Positions 9,234-19,979 of a stretch of DNA of 64,000 nt are shown here, in pieces (position 1 is the stretch's first letter; every line of letters starts with the position of its first letter). The stretch is from Pectobacterium carotovorum (GTDB lineage Bacteria > Pseudomonadota > Gammaproteobacteria > Enterobacterales > Enterobacteriaceae). The notes beneath the pieces were generated by a model. That model worked only from the letters and a program-made list of their open reading frames with translations, ran no database searches and was not told the DNA's origin. The position numbers and the translations under genes are program-made. The stretch spans positions 891,068-955,067 of the forward strand of contig NZ_FQWI01000001.1 of the NCBI RefSeq assembly GCF_900129615.1, read 5' to 3'.

Positions 9234-10154
9234 ATGACACAAATCCCTTCTTTTAATCGTTCATTGCTACATCCGCGCTACTGGCTCACCTGGTTGGGCA
9301 TCGGCATCCTGTACCTTATCGTTTTGCTGCCCTACCCCGTTATTTATCGTATCGGTACCGCGCTTGGCTATCTTGCTATGCGTCTGCTGCCAAAACGCGT
9401 CAAGATCGCCGCCCGCAACCTTGAGCTGTGTTTTCCTGACATGCCACAGGCTGAGCGTGATGTATTAATCAGGAAGAATTTCGAATCGGTCGGCATGGGC
9501 GTAGTTGAAACGGGTATGGCCTGGTTTTGGCCGAATTGGCGTCTCGAACGCTGGTTTACGGTAACAGGCCTTGAGCATATACGCCCTGAGAACGAACGGG
9601 AGCAAGGCGTATTGCTTATCGGGCTGCATTTTTTAACTCTGGAGCTCGGTGCACGCGTTTTTGGTATGCACAATCCGGGGATCGGCGTCTATCGTCCGAA
9701 TGATAACAAGCTGATTGACTGGTTACAGACATGGGGAAGAATGCGGTCCAATAAATCCATGCTGGACCGAAAAGATCTGAAGGGCATGATTCGTGCTCTC
9801 AAGCAGGGCGACATTATCTGGTATGCCCCAGATCATGATTATGGCCCACGCAGCAGCGTATTCGCGCCTCTGTTTGCCGTAGAGAAAGCCGCGACAACCC
9901 GCGGTAGCTACATGCTGATAAAAACGGCACGCCCGGCGGTCATCCCTTTTGTGCCTCGCCGACTGCCTGACGGCAAAGGCTATGAACTACTGATCCAGCC
10001 CGCGGAACAGGGTGCGCCTGTAGATAATGAAACCGTGACCGCCGCCTGGATGAACAAGGTTGTTGAACAGAACATTCTGCTCGCACTGGATCAATACATG
10101 TGGCTGCATCGCCGTTTTAAAACGCGCCCGGAAGGCGAACCATCTCTTTATTAA
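9234..10154 (+). CDS. lpxL: Kdo2-lipid IVA lauroyltransferase LpxL
   Basis: LpxL adds the first secondary acyl chain (laurate from acyl-ACP) to Kdo2-lipid IVA in lipid A synthesis at the inner membrane. The 306-residue protein has one N-terminal membrane anchor, the catalytic HX4E motif (H132, E137 in [12 protein letters not shown]), [48 protein letters not shown], and a C-terminal [13 protein letters not shown]. It is clearly closer to LpxL than to the cold-induced paralogue LpxP. The ATG at 9234 gives the family start ([20 protein letters not shown]); 25 upstream codons are in frame but unlike the family. Confidence 0.95.
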   Translation: MTQIPSFNRSLLHPRYWLTWLGIGILYLIVLLPYPVIYRIGTALGYLAMRLLPKRVKIAARNLELCFPDMPQAERDVLIRKNFESVGMGVVETGMAWFWPNWRLERWFTVTGLEHIRPENEREQGVLLIGLHFLTLELGARVFGMHNPGIGVYRPNDNKLIDWLQTWGRMRSNKSMLDRKDLKGMIRALKQGDIIWYAPDHDYGPRSSVFAPLFAVEKAATTRGSYMLIKTARPAVIPFVPRRLPDGKGYELLIQPAEQGAPVDNETVTAAWMNKVVEQNILLALDQYMWLHRRFKTRPEGEPSLY

Positions 10155-10202
10155 CGAATGCACTCCTGTAGTTTCAGGAACTGCGACACCTTATGACAGA
10201 CG

Positions 10203-10240
10203 AAAAAAAAGCAACGGCGATTGATTGCCGTTGCTTTATC
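10203..10240. terminator. Bidirectional terminator between lpxL and opgH
   Basis: GCAACGGC and GCCGTTGC form an 8-bp stem with an 8-base loop. A run of eight A lies on the left and TTTATCTTT on the right, so it can end both convergent transcripts. Confidence 0.85.
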
Positions 10241-10273
10241 TTTCACACCACTAATTTTCTACACTACAAGCAG

Positions 10274-12853
10274 TTAGCTTTTGATATGAGGTGCGGGAAG
10301 TTTCTGATAAGACTCAACCCACGCAGCATAAGTTTCCGGCTTTTGCCACACATGGTAGTGCAGGCGCGATATCGTAACGGGATCGCTAAGCAATGCCAGA
10401 CGCTGATTATTGCTCACCTCTTCCGGCTTGCGATTCAAAGCATCACGCACATTCTGCTCACGTACGTCTTCAATTGCTCGGCTGAAGCGATGGCGCGCCG
10501 TCGCCATTGCACTGGCAAGGGCGTTAATTGACGGATCAAAGACAGCCTGCATAAACCCGTTATCAAGTCTACGCTGGTGGTTCAACCGGCAATATTCATC
10601 CGTAGCGACCAGTTCGCGCGGCGGATTAAACTCTTCCGGTATCATCAACAGCTTGGCACGCTTACAACCCAGACCCAATGACGCGCGGCTCGAATAAACC
10701 GAAACGAACGGCGACAAAATCAGCGAGAAGACAATCGGAGCCAGCCACCACAGGAAGCGCAGATCCAGCCATGCCATGCCAATCGCCCAGACCAGACCCA
10801 GAATCAACTGAGAACCGTGGCGCACAAACGCCTCACTCCACGGGGTCGCATCGTCATCACGCTGTGGAGAATTCCACTGTACCGACCAGCCGAGAAACGC
10901 ACTGACAACAAATACCGTGTGGAACAGCATTCGAACCGGTGCCAACAGAACCGAGAACAGCATTTCCAGCAACAGAGAAAGGAATACCCGGACAGCGCCG
11001 CCGTACTCTTTTGCCCCTTTCGCCCATACCAGAATCACACTCAACAGTTTTGGCAAGAACAGCAAGACCAATGTCGTCGAGAAGAGCGCGATAGCCAGTT
11101 CCGGCCGCCACTGTGGCCAGACGGGGAACAACTGTCGAGGCTGCAAGAAGTACTGTGGTTCCATCAGCGTATGCACAACCTGTAAGGCTGTAGAGAGCAC
11201 CAGGAACATAAACCACAGCGGTGCAGACAGATAAGACATCACACCAGTAAGGAAAACGGCACGGTGAACCGGATGCATACCTTTAACCAGGAACAACCGG
11301 AAATTCATCAGGTTACCATGGCACCAGCGGCGGTCACGTTTCAATTCATCCAGCAGGTTAGGCGGCAGCTCTTCATAGCTTCCAGGCAGATCGTATGCGA
11401 TCCACACGCCCCATCCCGCACGACGCATCAGAGCTGCTTCAACGAAGTCGTGGGACAGAATCGCACCAGCGAACGAGCCTTCACCCGGCAGCGGTGCTAA
11501 AGCACAGTGCTCGATGAACGGTTTAACGCGGATAATCGCGTTATGCCCCCAGTAATGCGACTCACCCAACTGCCAAAAATGCAGGCCGGCGGTGAACAGC
11601 GGTCCATAGACACGCGTTGCAAACTGCTGGCAGCGTGCATACAGCGTATCCATGCCAGAGGCTTTCGGCGAGGACTGGATGATGCCGGCGTTCGGATTCG
11701 CTTCCATCAGTCTGACCAGAGACGTCAGACATTCACCGCTCATCACGCTATCGGCATCCAGAATCACCATATAGCTGTATTGGTTGCCCCAACGGCGGCA
11801 GAAATCGTCGATATTACCGCTCTTACGTTTGACGCGACGACGACGACGGCGATAGAAGATACGCCCTGCTCCGCCAACATCACGGCACAGCTCCATCCAG
11901 GCTTTTTGCTCTGCTATGCATATATTGGGATCGTTACTGTCGCTCAGGACGTAAATATCGAAATGCTCAAGGTTGCCCGTCGCTTCAACCGATTCATACG
12001 TCGCCCGCAATCCCGCAAACACGCGTTCTACGTCTTCGTTACAAATCGGCATGATTAACGCCGTGCGATGCTCGGGATTCAGCGCCTCATTACCCACCGT
12101 CGTGGAAGAGATACTGTATTTGTCTCGACCAATCAGCAGTTGCAGGAACCCCATCAAGGCGGTCCAGAACCCGGCCGACACCCAACAGAACAGCACCGCA
12201 AACAGAACGAGTATGCCGCTTTGCAACACATAAGGCAGCAGTTGCATCACCGAGCGCGTCCACGGCTGACCTGCCATTTCAAACGGATCGATCAGCGCCC
12301 ATCCCTGATAAGGGAGGATGGTTTTCATGTACCAGGTTGCGATCGCCGTCTGGAACAGCGTCAACGCCAGCAGAATATAGCGGCGAATTGTCCCCACCAG
12401 ACGCCAGCGGTTTTCGGAAATTTTCTCTTCCGGGCTGTAATGAGGACGAGGCGGCACGGTACGGCCCAGCAGACTTTCCCACCAGCGGATCAGTGGGTTC
12501 GTCCGCCAGACATCAGGGAACATGGAAGCGCGCGTAATGACAGGCATTGCTTTTAATGCCGTGCGCCCTTCTCTGTCTGTGCCGAGCTGCTTACCGTTGT
12601 CCAGACCATCAGCCCAGGCCATTTCAAGACGAGCCTGCACGGAATGCAGTGCAACATCGTCTTCTGCCTGAACATTGACCTGGCGACCTTCAGACTGGTT
12701 ATCTTCAGACTGGCTGCCTTCAGACAAAGCCTGATGCAAAACGGCCTGATCGTTCCAGGCCGCTTGCGGTAATTTTTCGCGAAGAACCTCTGCCTGCGGA
12801 GCAGGCAGAGGAAGTTTCTCAATATAATCGAGAGAAGAAGTTGACTTATTCAT
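10274..12853 (-). CDS. opgH: Glucans biosynthesis glucosyltransferase H
   Basis: OpgH (MdoH) is the inner-membrane GT2 enzyme that polymerises UDP-glucose into the backbone of osmoregulated periplasmic glucans. The 859-residue protein has a long acidic cytoplasmic N-terminus, two membrane segments, a cytoplasmic GT2 domain with [20 protein letters not shown], the [12 protein letters not shown] motif and a QXXRW-like DRRWCHGNL, then a cluster of about six C-terminal membrane segments. In E. coli the N-terminus also inhibits FtsZ in a UDP-glucose-dependent way. It overlaps opgG by eight bases, indicating translational coupling. Loss of these genes is known to abolish virulence in soft-rot bacteria. 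Confidence 0.97.
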   Translation of the reverse strand: MNKSTSSLDYIEKLPLPAPQAEVLREKLPQAAWNDQAVLHQALSEGSQSEDNQSEGRQVNVQAEDDVALHSVQARLEMAWADGLDNGKQLGTDREGRTALKAMPVITRASMFPDVWRTNPLIRWWESLLGRTVPPRPHYSPEEKISENRWRLVGTIRRYILLALTLFQTAIATWYMKTILPYQGWALIDPFEMAGQPWTRSVMQLLPYVLQSGILVLFAVLFCWVSAGFWTALMGFLQLLIGRDKYSISSTTVGNEALNPEHRTALIMPICNEDVERVFAGLRATYESVEATGNLEHFDIYVLSDSNDPNICIAEQKAWMELCRDVGGAGRIFYRRRRRRVKRKSGNIDDFCRRWGNQYSYMVILDADSVMSGECLTSLVRLMEANPNAGIIQSSPKASGMDTLYARCQQFATRVYGPLFTAGLHFWQLGESHYWGHNAIIRVKPFIEHCALAPLPGEGSFAGAILSHDFVEAALMRRAGWGVWIAYDLPGSYEELPPNLLDELKRDRRWCHGNLMNFRLFLVKGMHPVHRAVFLTGVMSYLSAPLWFMFLVLSTALQVVHTLMEPQYFLQPRQLFPVWPQWRPELAIALFSTTLVLLFLPKLLSVILVWAKGAKEYGGAVRVFLSLLLEMLFSVLLAPVRMLFHTVFVVSAFLGWSVQWNSPQRDDDATPWSEAFVRHGSQLILGLVWAIGMAWLDLRFLWWLAPIVFSLILSPFVSVYSSRASLGLGCKRAKLLMIPEEFNPPRELVATDEYCRLNHQRRLDNGFMQAVFDPSINALASAMATARHRFSRAIEDVREQNVRDALNRKPEEVSNNQRLALLSDPVTISRLHYHVWQKPETYAAWVESYQKLPAPHIKS

Positions 12854-14414
12854 TAGCAGGTAGCTGATTGCTCCAGGTTTCAGTCAATGTCGTCTCGCCA
12901 TTAACCAACGCAGCTCTCATTTCAGTCGGCTGTTTCGCATCCTTCACACGCAAACGCAGCGTCAGACGCCAGCCATGAGTTACCGGGTTATAGCGAACAT
13001 TATTTTCTACAATCTCGCCGTTGTCGCCAATGCTGACCTGAGACGCTACCGGAGCGTTCTCATCCAGTTCTTTTAAATTCGGCCCAATGAAGTCCACAAT
13101 ATAAGCGATCGTGCCGTCAGGCTGGCGGATCAGGTTAGATTGTTTGACATCACCGGCAGAACGGCGGGTCTGTTGAACATAGGCAACATTCGGGGAATGC
13201 AGTTGATCTTCGTCGCGCGTAAAGTGCAGACGATATTTAATATCCAGCGGTTTGCCCGTTTCTGGCAACACATCAGGTGTCCAGAAGGCAACGATATTGT
13301 CGTTGGTTTCATCCGCGGTAGGGATTTCAACCAGTTCAACTTTTCCTTTGCCCCACTCGCCTTTTGGCTCAACCCAACCGCTTGGACGCAGATCGTAACG
13401 ATCGTCAAGATCTTCGTAGGCGGCGAAATCACGGCCACGCTGCAGCAGACCAAACCCTTTCGGATTTTCTACCGCATAAGTACTCACGGACAGGTGCTTA
13501 GGATTATTCAGCGGACGCCAAATCCATTCGCCATTACCGGCATGAATTGACAGACCGTTAGAGTCGTTAAGCGCTGGACGGTAGTTCAGCGTTGGCGACG
13601 GCTGGTTCGGCCCAAACAGATACATACTGGTCAGCGGAGCGATACCCAGTTTGCCCACTTTATCGCGCAGGAAGACTTTAGCCTGAACGTCTACGACGCT
13701 GTCACGCCCCGGGTAAACGGTAAAACGGTAAGCCCCTGCGGCACGTGGCGAATCCAACAGCGCATAAATCACCAAATGTTTATCATTTGGTTTTGGACGT
13801 TCAATCCAGAACTCACGGAAACGCGGGAATTCTTCACCAGAAGGCAACGCCGTATCGATAGCCAGACCACGGGCGGACAAGCCATAAATCTGGCCTTTAC
13901 CTACCACACGGAAATAGCTGGCACCCAGCATGCTGACAATTTCATCGTTCTTATCTGCTTTATTGATCGGATAGAGAACTTTAAAACCGGCAAAGCCGAG
14001 ATTTTTAACGGCTTCAGGATCGTGATTAACGGAACCAAAATCAAAGTACTCAGGAGAGTATTTAATCTCATCAACCGTTGTTGCCGTGACTTCATTAATT
14101 CTCACCGGGGTATCGAAATACATCCCCTGATGGTAAAACTGGAGCTTGAAAGGCGTCTGTACATTATTCCAGTATGACTTATCGTTATTGAAACGAATTT
14201 GCTGATAGTCCGCAAATTTCATATCACGAAATTGCGCAGGAAGATTACTTTTCGGCGCTTCAAAACCCTTTTGTGCCAGCTTTTCAGCCTGCTGTGCCAC
14301 ATCATCAATAGAAAATGCCCAAGCAGGCACTGCGCTTACAGACAGCATAATGGCGGCGGACAGCCAGCGAAGGCTAGCAACCCGCTGTTTAAACCCAAAT
14401 TTATTATCCAGCAC
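12846..14414 (-). CDS. opgG: Periplasmic glucans biosynthesis protein G
   Basis: OpgG (MdoG) is the periplasmic partner of OpgH, needed to make or branch the beta-glucan backbone. The 522-residue protein begins with a signal peptide (hydrophobic run ending AVPAWA, then [14 protein letters not shown]) and keeps the family blocks [51 protein letters not shown] and [26 protein letters not shown]. The start is GTG, with AGGGGGA seven bases before it; this gives an N-terminus about eleven residues longer than the E. coli form. It is the first gene of the opgGH operon. Confidence 0.96.
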   Translation of the reverse strand: MLDNKFGFKQRVASLRWLSAAIMLSVSAVPAWAFSIDDVAQQAEKLAQKGFEAPKSNLPAQFRDMKFADYQQIRFNNDKSYWNNVQTPFKLQFYHQGMYFDTPVRINEVTATTVDEIKYSPEYFDFGSVNHDPEAVKNLGFAGFKVLYPINKADKNDEIVSMLGASYFRVVGKGQIYGLSARGLAIDTALPSGEEFPRFREFWIERPKPNDKHLVIYALLDSPRAAGAYRFTVYPGRDSVVDVQAKVFLRDKVGKLGIAPLTSMYLFGPNQPSPTLNYRPALNDSNGLSIHAGNGEWIWRPLNNPKHLSVSTYAVENPKGFGLLQRGRDFAAYEDLDDRYDLRPSGWVEPKGEWGKGKVELVEIPTADETNDNIVAFWTPDVLPETGKPLDIKYRLHFTRDEDQLHSPNVAYVQQTRRSAGDVKQSNLIRQPDGTIAYIVDFIGPNLKELDENAPVASQVSIGDNGEIVENNVRYNPVTHGWRLTLRLRVKDAKQPTEMRAALVNGETTLTETWSNQLPANE

Positions 14415-14791
14415 AGCTCCCCCTGTTGGTGTGCTTCAATCAACTAAAATCCATATTAATGGATAAGTTAGCTTTCCTACAACTTGATAAAGATATTGTT
14501 CATCATAATAGGTCAGCGTTTAAACAACGAGAACGCTAAAGCATGATAAACCGGGTTGTCAAAATGGAAAACAGCCACGGACTATAGCGAATATCACCCC
14601 GCACGTGCGTAGGATTATTCCGTTTACGCCCGAGCAATTTCATGACGTGTCATTGATAGAAATCAGAACAGATAGCGACAGCACTTCACATGTCACTTGC
14701 AGTATGCCAGGTATAAACATTTGTGTAACAATGCAGGGACAAGTAAAGTACACTCCTTGGCTGAACCCGGTATTGTTGAATTAAGACTGCT
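14415..14791. other. Divergent control region between opgG and the DUF2946 gene
   Basis: 377 bases without a supported ORF. It must hold the opgGH promoter (known to be osmoregulated in relatives) and the promoter of the DUF2946-PepSY pair. A weak candidate for the latter is TTGTGT at 14721 with TAAAGT 17 bases on. I saw no CueR-type or Fur-type palindrome. Confidence 0.5.
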
Positions 14792-15286
14792 ATGCTTTTG
14801 TCCGCGCTACGACGGCGAAGTTTCCCAGCCTGGGTCGGCATCTTCGCTATTTTGACCATCTTCATTGCCCCAGTGATTTCACAAACACTGGTGCTTCATG
14901 GGGCCCATGCTCATGAAGAGGGTACAAGCACGCCTGGTTCTACTGCACATAGTTCTATTACTGCACATACAACCAGCGCGCATGATACAGCAGCGTCCGA
15001 CAGACACAGCAGCAGTATAGCCGAACCGCATCATAATCATACCGGACATGAGATGTCCGGGCATCACGCGACGCCATCACACCATTCTTCGCCGTCCATG
15101 ATGATGGATCATGCTGCTTGCGGTTACTGCGTACTCTTTTCGTATACGCCAGCGCTGTTCGCAACAGGCTCTCCCAATCCCATACTGACGACTCCCTTAT
15201 CGGAAGCGCTGGTTATTCATTTTATTTCCCGCATTGTCCTTCCTGAACGTTATGCTTCTCCTGTAGTCCGCGCCCCGCCTTTCTGA
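14792..15286 (+). CDS. DUF2946 family His/Met-rich membrane or secreted protein
   Basis: A 164-residue protein with an N-terminal hydrophobic segment (about residues 13-33) that could be a signal peptide or anchor. A long linker follows (about residues 38-108), very rich in His, Ser, Thr and Met (EPHHNHTGHEMSGHHATPSHHSSPSMMMDH), and then the DUF2946 signature ACGYCVLFS with two cysteines. Such linkers usually bind Cu or other soft metals. The DUF2946 family often sits beside copper-linked TonB receptors or PepSY proteins, as here: the next gene, 102 bases on, encodes a PepSY protein. The function is not established; periplasmic copper handling is an inference. Confidence 0.78.
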   Translation: MLLSALRRRSFPAWVGIFAILTIFIAPVISQTLVLHGAHAHEEGTSTPGSTAHSSITAHTTSAHDTAASDRHSSSIAEPHHNHTGHEMSGHHATPSHHSSPSMMMDHAACGYCVLFSYTPALFATGSPNPILTTPLSEALVIHFISRIVLPERYASPVVRAPPF

Positions 15287-15388
15287 ATCACGCATCATCC
15301 TGCTCATGTGCATTTATAACGCATCGCGCTATACCCTTTCAGGTGTGGCGTTTGATCATTTCTTTGCTAAGTGATTTCAGAGGGGTCT

Positions 15389-16912
15389 ATGTCACACCCT
15401 AATCAGGCATCAGCCACTGCTGCCGCCTCCGGCTCACGCCCAGCCGGAGAAGCGGCATCGGATAAACACGCGATGGATAACGTATCGCCACGTGCTGCGA
15501 TCGTTGCCCTGTTCATCCGGCTTCATTTCTATATCGGTATTTTTGTCGGTCCTTTTATTTTTGTCGCTGCTCTGACAGGGACGCTGTATGTCCTGACACC
15601 GCAGATTGAAAACCGGCTGTATTCACACCAGCTTTTCACCGAGAGTCAGGGCACGCCACATTCTCTGTCTGAGCAAATCCATGCTGCACAGGCGGGGCTC
15701 GCTCACCGTCAGGATGCAAAACTGCTTGCGATACGCCCTGCGCCTGCTGCGGGAGAAACCACCCGCGTCATGTTTGCCTTGCCGGAATTGGGGCCATCGG
15801 AAAGCCGCGCCGTTTTCATCGATCCTGTTTCGCTGGAAAATCGCGGCAGTGAAATTGTTTACGGCACCAGCGGCATCCTGCCATTCCGTACCTGGCTTGA
15901 TTACCTGCACCGCGGGCTGCTGTTAGGCGATGTCGGGCGTAATTACAGCGAGCTGGCAGCATCCTGGCTATGGGTCGCAGCACTGGGCGGCATTGTCATC
16001 TGGTGGTCAACCCGACATCTGTCGTCAGCGACCAAACGGCGGAAGTTAAAAAATAGCCAGACGACGACAGCCAAGACGCAGCGTTTACGCCACTGGCACG
16101 CCACGATGGGGCTGACTCTTGTGCTTGGGTTGCTCTTTTTCTCCGTAACGGGGTTAACCTGGTCGCAATGGGCGGGAAGCAACATTTCTGTCGCGCGTAC
16201 TGCGTTAGGGTGGCAGACCCCATCGGTGAACACACAGTTGCCCACACCGATGTCCCATCACGACATGATGCACGGTCACGATATGGCGATGACTACGGAT
16301 GAGCACGCTGAACACCATGCGTCGATGCCAATAGAGGATGTCGAAGCCGCTTCACCAGCGTTATTTGATGAAGTGCTGGCTGCCGCACGCGATGCTGGGA
16401 TTGATGCCAATAAAATCGAAATCCGCCCTGCCACCAAGCCGCATCGTGCCTGGAGCGTCACTGAGATCGATCGTTCTTGGCCAACGCAGGTTGATGCCGT
16501 GTCGGTAAACCCAGATACGCTGGAGATTGTAGACAAAACCGATTTCAACACCTTCCCGCTTGCCGCCAAGCTCACCCGCTGGGGAGTGGATGCCCACATG
16601 GGGGTGTTATTCGGTTTACCAAACCAACTCATCCTCGCGGCGTTTGGTCTTGGGCTCTGTGCGATGATTGTGTGGGGTTATCGGATGTGGTGGATACGTC
16701 GTCCAAAATCTCGCCATGACGCTAATCCGGTTAACACGCTGACCGCGACATTATTACTGGTCCCAGTCGTTCACCGTGTGTTGATTGCGCTTATTACGCT
16801 GCTGCTGGCAGTGAGCTTGCCCGTCATGGGGATCAGCCTGCTCATCTTCCTGCTGATTGACGTTGTTCGGTGGTATATGAATCACCCCAAGCAAACTATC
16901 GCTAAAAGCTGA
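15389..16912 (+). CDS. PepSY-associated membrane protein
   Basis: A 507-residue inner-membrane protein of the PepSY_TM type (siderophore-reductase or metal-related family). Visible are a first membrane segment in LHFYIGIFVGPFIFVAALTGTLYV, a periplasmic part with PepSY repeats, DYLHRGLLLGDVGRNYSELAASWLWVAALGG, a second PepSY region after a Met/His-rich insert (SHHDMMHGHDMAMTTDEHAEHH), then HMGVLFGLPNQL and further C-terminal membrane helices. ATG at 15389 is preferred to the GTG at 15371 because GAGGGG lies just before it. Together with the His-rich upstream gene it probably forms a two-gene unit for copper or iron handling at the inner membrane; this is inference. Confidence 0.87.
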   Translation: MSHPNQASATAAASGSRPAGEAASDKHAMDNVSPRAAIVALFIRLHFYIGIFVGPFIFVAALTGTLYVLTPQIENRLYSHQLFTESQGTPHSLSEQIHAAQAGLAHRQDAKLLAIRPAPAAGETTRVMFALPELGPSESRAVFIDPVSLENRGSEIVYGTSGILPFRTWLDYLHRGLLLGDVGRNYSELAASWLWVAALGGIVIWWSTRHLSSATKRRKLKNSQTTTAKTQRLRHWHATMGLTLVLGLLFFSVTGLTWSQWAGSNISVARTALGWQTPSVNTQLPTPMSHHDMMHGHDMAMTTDEHAEHHASMPIEDVEAASPALFDEVLAAARDAGIDANKIEIRPATKPHRAWSVTEIDRSWPTQVDAVSVNPDTLEIVDKTDFNTFPLAAKLTRWGVDAHMGVLFGLPNQLILAAFGLGLCAMIVWGYRMWWIRRPKSRHDANPVNTLTATLLLVPVVHRVLIALITLLLAVSLPVMGISLLIFLLIDVVRWYMNHPKQTIAKS

Positions 16913-16947
16913 TTACCATACTGTCATCATTGCTCGACACGCCAATA

Positions 16948-16992
16948 GAAAAACCGCCATTGTGCTACACAATTTGTGCACACAATGGCGGT
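16948..16992 (-). terminator. Terminator of the chemoreceptor gene
   Basis: ACCGCCATTGTG and CACAATGGCGGT pair over 12 bp around an inner loop. On the minus strand the stem is followed by TTTTT; on the plus strand there is no T run. Confidence 0.82.
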
Positions 16993-17023
16993 CAGTCAGC
17001 TATATAAGGTTAACGACAAGACG

Positions 17024-18688
17024 TTAGAACGTCGTCCAATCTGCCAGTTCACCTTTAGCAGACGTTTTTTCCACACGGGAACTTTTAGGGGCAGCCAGCG
17101 CGGGCGTTTCTGCTTTTCTATTTAATGTCGCGCTTTTGTACGATGCACCAAGATTGAACACGCTGACCGTACGCGCGAGGCTATTGGCTTGATCCTGTAA
17201 AGAGAGCGCAGCAGCGGCAGATTCTTCAACCAGCGCGGCATTTTGCTGAGTTGTGGTATCAATCTGCCCAACGGCCAGATTGATCTGGTTGATTCCATCA
17301 CTTTGCTCACGGCTGGCCTGCGCGATTTCGCTAATGATTCCCGTTACGCCCTGCACGTTCATCACCAGTGAGTTCATCGTGACACCAGTTTCTTCTACCA
17401 GCCCCATGCCGTCCTGCACTTTCTTGAACGAGTCATCGATAAGCTCTTTGATTTCTTTTGCCGCCGTAGCGCTTCGCTGAGCCAGCGCACGTACCTCACT
17501 GGCGACAACGGCAAACCCTCTGCCCTGTTCACCGGCACGTGCCGCTTCGACGGCCGCATTCAGCGCCAGAATGTTAGTTTGGAATGCAATGCCATCAATC
17601 ACGCCGATAATTTCCGCCATACGCTGTGACGAATCACGAATACCACGCATTTCCTGCGTTACTGTTTCCATCATGGCACCGCTTTTTTTCACGGTTTCAG
17701 ACGCGCTAGCCGCAAGATCTGTCGCCTGCGTCGTGTTATCGGCGGTATTTCTTATTGTCGACGTCAATTGTTCCATTGATGACGCCGTTTCTTCCAGCGA
17801 GCTTGCCTGTTCTTCCGTTCGGGCAGATAAGTCCTGGTTCCCCGCAGCAATTTGCGACGCGGCACTAGAGATCGTTTCTGCCCCATCGCGCACCTGGCTA
17901 ACAATCTGCCTTAAGCTGCTGTTCATATTATTCAAGGCGGATAACAGCTGACCGGTTTCATCTTTACGCTCGGTATAAATTTCAGAGGTCAGATCGCCTT
18001 TCGCGACATTTTCGGCCACACCCAGTGCTTCCTGTAACGGCTGAGTGACGCTGCGGGTGATCAGTGAAGCAATAATTAATCCAGCCAGCGCACTGATGAT
18101 AATGATCGTAGCGAGGACCATCAGCGCATTTTTATAACTATCACCCACCTCTCGCGCTGAGGATGTCATTTTGTCATCCTGTATATCGATGAACTCATGA
18201 ACCTTGCTGGTGTATTTCGCCTGAGTAACTCGCGTTACATTGAAGTATTCTTCCGCAGCAGCGTCGGTGTTTCCTGCCGAGACCAGTGAAGAGAGTTTAT
18301 TCGCGGAGCCAAGGAAATCGCGGCGAATGTCGCCAATATCACGCAGTATCGCAACGGATTTATCGTCGCTTACCGATTGGTTTAAGTACTCCATGAGTTC
18401 AGATATCGTTCCTGAACGCTCTTTGTTCAACGCCAACTGTTTGTTAATTTCGCTTTCTGATTTCAGTAGTAGCAGCAACTGCTGATTATTGAGGTAATTA
18501 TTCAGCTCATCAATGAGCTTGTTACTTTTGACGGTGAGTGGGTAATTCTGCGAAACAATCTCATCCATTTTTTCGTGAAAGTCACTTAATTTTGAAATTG
18601 CAACGCTGCCAATTACCAAAAGCATTAATACCAGAAAGGAAAAACCCGCCCCTAATCGATATCCTATACGCCAGTTGGACAAACTCAT
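17024..18688 (-). CDS. Methyl-accepting chemotaxis protein, four-helix-bundle sensor
   Basis: A 554-residue chemoreceptor: membrane segment 1 (about 10-30), a periplasmic four-helix-bundle type ligand domain (about 31-185, EIVSQNYPLTVKSN), membrane segment 2 (about 188-210), HAMP, methylation helices, and the strictly conserved signalling hairpin (GIAFQTNILALNAAVEAARAGEQGRGFAVVA). It ends in DWTTF, a CheR/CheB-tethering pentapeptide of the xWxxF type, which marks a high-abundance, Tar/Tsr-like receptor. The ATG at 18688 is chosen because AAGGAG lies six bases before it and abuts the ATG at 18694. The ligand cannot be told from sequence. Confidence 0.94.
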   Translation of the reverse strand: MSLSNWRIGYRLGAGFSFLVLMLLVIGSVAISKLSDFHEKMDEIVSQNYPLTVKSNKLIDELNNYLNNQQLLLLLKSESEINKQLALNKERSGTISELMEYLNQSVSDDKSVAILRDIGDIRRDFLGSANKLSSLVSAGNTDAAAEEYFNVTRVTQAKYTSKVHEFIDIQDDKMTSSAREVGDSYKNALMVLATIIIISALAGLIIASLITRSVTQPLQEALGVAENVAKGDLTSEIYTERKDETGQLLSALNNMNSSLRQIVSQVRDGAETISSAASQIAAGNQDLSARTEEQASSLEETASSMEQLTSTIRNTADNTTQATDLAASASETVKKSGAMMETVTQEMRGIRDSSQRMAEIIGVIDGIAFQTNILALNAAVEAARAGEQGRGFAVVASEVRALAQRSATAAKEIKELIDDSFKKVQDGMGLVEETGVTMNSLVMNVQGVTGIISEIAQASREQSDGINQINLAVGQIDTTTQQNAALVEESAAAALSLQDQANSLARTVSVFNLGASYKSATLNRKAETPALAAPKSSRVEKTSAKGELADWTTF

Positions 18689-18712
18689 TAACATCTCCTT
18701 AATTAATTTTCT

Positions 18713-18770
18713 CTATCTGTATAAAAATATATAATTGAACAATTAATATTTATTCAATAAATACAGATAG
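18713..18770 (-). promoter_or_regulatory. Inverted repeat in the chemoreceptor leader
   Basis: CTATCTGTAT (18713-18722) and ATACAGATAG (18761-18770) are perfect 10-base inverted arms around a very AT-rich 38-base loop. The structure ends about 12 bases before the Shine-Dalgarno of the chemoreceptor gene, so it could affect translation or be a regulator site. Its function is unknown. Confidence 0.5.
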
Positions 18771-19441
18771 CTCCAATACTCTTTTTCATAACAAAAAATA
18801 CACATCTCTGGACAGATTATTTATATGCCCTGGTGAGAAACATAAACAATATGTTGATAGGCATGATCCATCAAACCACATCCATCACGGCGCGGTCGAA
18901 CTGGTCTAGCCAGATACGGCGCAGGGTGCAAGACATCTGCACAGACTGGCAGTGGAAAAAACGTCATCCTTTACACCCCATCTTTTACCGCACGTTCTCG
19001 TACCATGACTGCCTTCTTACATTCCCATGTTCCCTAAAGCCCAGGAACATTACCGTCACTAAAATTAGTGGTTAAATAGCAGCGACAAGGGTGAATAAAA
19101 ACCAGAACACCTCTTCCTTACGCCGAAGGTGGTATCGGCCTTTTGTAGATAATCTTTATATTTTCTAACTTATGGCATTAATATCTATTAAATCGATCAT
19201 TTTTTTAAAATCTATCTATTTATAAGATATATAGGTTTTAGAAAAATGAATATTGTATTTAGAATATAACAATAAACTCAAAAATAAATAATAACAGTTT
19301 GTTATACATTTAAATAAATACTATTTGAATTTATATTCAACCGCCGCAGGGAATGGCGATATATGAAAAATGAGGAAAATGGCGTGGGATAACGTGCTTT
19401 TCGGTGAAATCAACGTGCTATACGAACATCAGGGGGAGCAA
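18771..19441. other. AT-rich intergenic region with a short GC-richer patch
   Basis: About 670 bases without a gene I can support. A patch at about 18880-19060 is clearly richer in G and C than its surroundings and may be a gene remnant, but no frame gives a recognisable protein. At about 19122-19145 a small GCCGA/TCGGC hairpin is followed by CTTTT. The rest (19150-19350) is strongly AT-rich. Confidence 0.45.
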
Positions 19442-19484
19442 AAAAACTCACCCAGACACCTTTTTATCAAGGCACCTGGGTGAT
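19442..19484 (-). terminator. Probable terminator of the ribbon-helix-helix gene
   Basis: TCACCCAG and CTGGGTGA pair over 8 bp with a smaller inner CCT/AGG stem. On the minus strand the stem is followed by seven T. It lies 56 bases past the stop codon at 19540. Confidence 0.75.
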
Positions 19485-19539
19485 TTAATTTTGTTCTCTA
19501 TTCTTTAAATCAATCAGAGATCAGAATCACATTCCAGCA

Positions 19540-19821
19540 TTACTTTTTCTTGGAAGTCGCTTTAGATTTACCTTTCAGTAATTCCCGGAGTTTCTTGAGT
19601 TCTTTCTGCGTCAATGGCGCTTCTGCACCCACTTCCTCCGTACCCTGACTATCCACCGCTTCAGGAGACAGCTCAGAGGCCTGGTGGCTTTCATCAAAGC
19701 TTCTCAGCAACCGGGCGCTAACTTCTGCACTGAGGGATACCTCGTTTTCCAAGGCAGCGGCTTTGATTTTTTCTTTCAGCTCTGGGGAAATTTTCAGGGA
19801 CAGGCTAGATATCTCACTCAT
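19540..19821 (-). CDS. Arc/TraY-type ribbon-helix-helix DNA-binding protein
   Basis: A 93-residue protein. Residues 5-45 fit a ribbon-helix-helix DNA-binding domain: strand SSLSLKISPELKEKIKAAALENEVSLSAEVSARLLRSF, with the typical helix-turn-helix spacing and S.S.EV..RL. The C-terminal half is acidic and then ends in a lysine-rich tail (LKGKSKATSKKK). Arc-like proteins of this kind act as repressors of phage genes or toxin-antitoxin operons, but no partner toxin gene is adjacent. The basic tail is unusual and could bind DNA or RNA. The gene lies alone in an AT-rich area. Confidence 0.75.
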   Translation of the reverse strand: MSEISSLSLKISPELKEKIKAAALENEVSLSAEVSARLLRSFDESHQASELSPEAVDSQGTEEVGAEAPLTQKELKKLRELLKGKSKATSKKK

Positions 19822-19979
19822 TTTATTACCTTTCTCATAGGGTAAAATAGTAAGCTATGACAGCCAGCCTATAATGTCCATACTGAAATAAAAATTTAAT
19901 ATTTCTGTCACATAAATAGTTTAATTAATTTCTTAGCAAAGAGATTATTATTTCGCTATTTTTATTTTCCTGTCGAATG

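Noticed and set aside
11507..12058. A 183-codon open frame on the plus strand inside opgH
   Set aside because: Antisense shadow of a strongly conserved gene; composition is not protein-like.
13776..14177. A 133-codon open frame on the plus strand inside opgG
   Set aside because: Antisense shadow; no family pattern.
18833..19075. 80-codon open frame starting with GTG downstream of the chemoreceptor leader
   Set aside because: No ribosome site, Cys/Trp/Ile-rich random-looking sequence; the GC-richer patch it crosses may be a gene remnant but I could not identify it in any frame.
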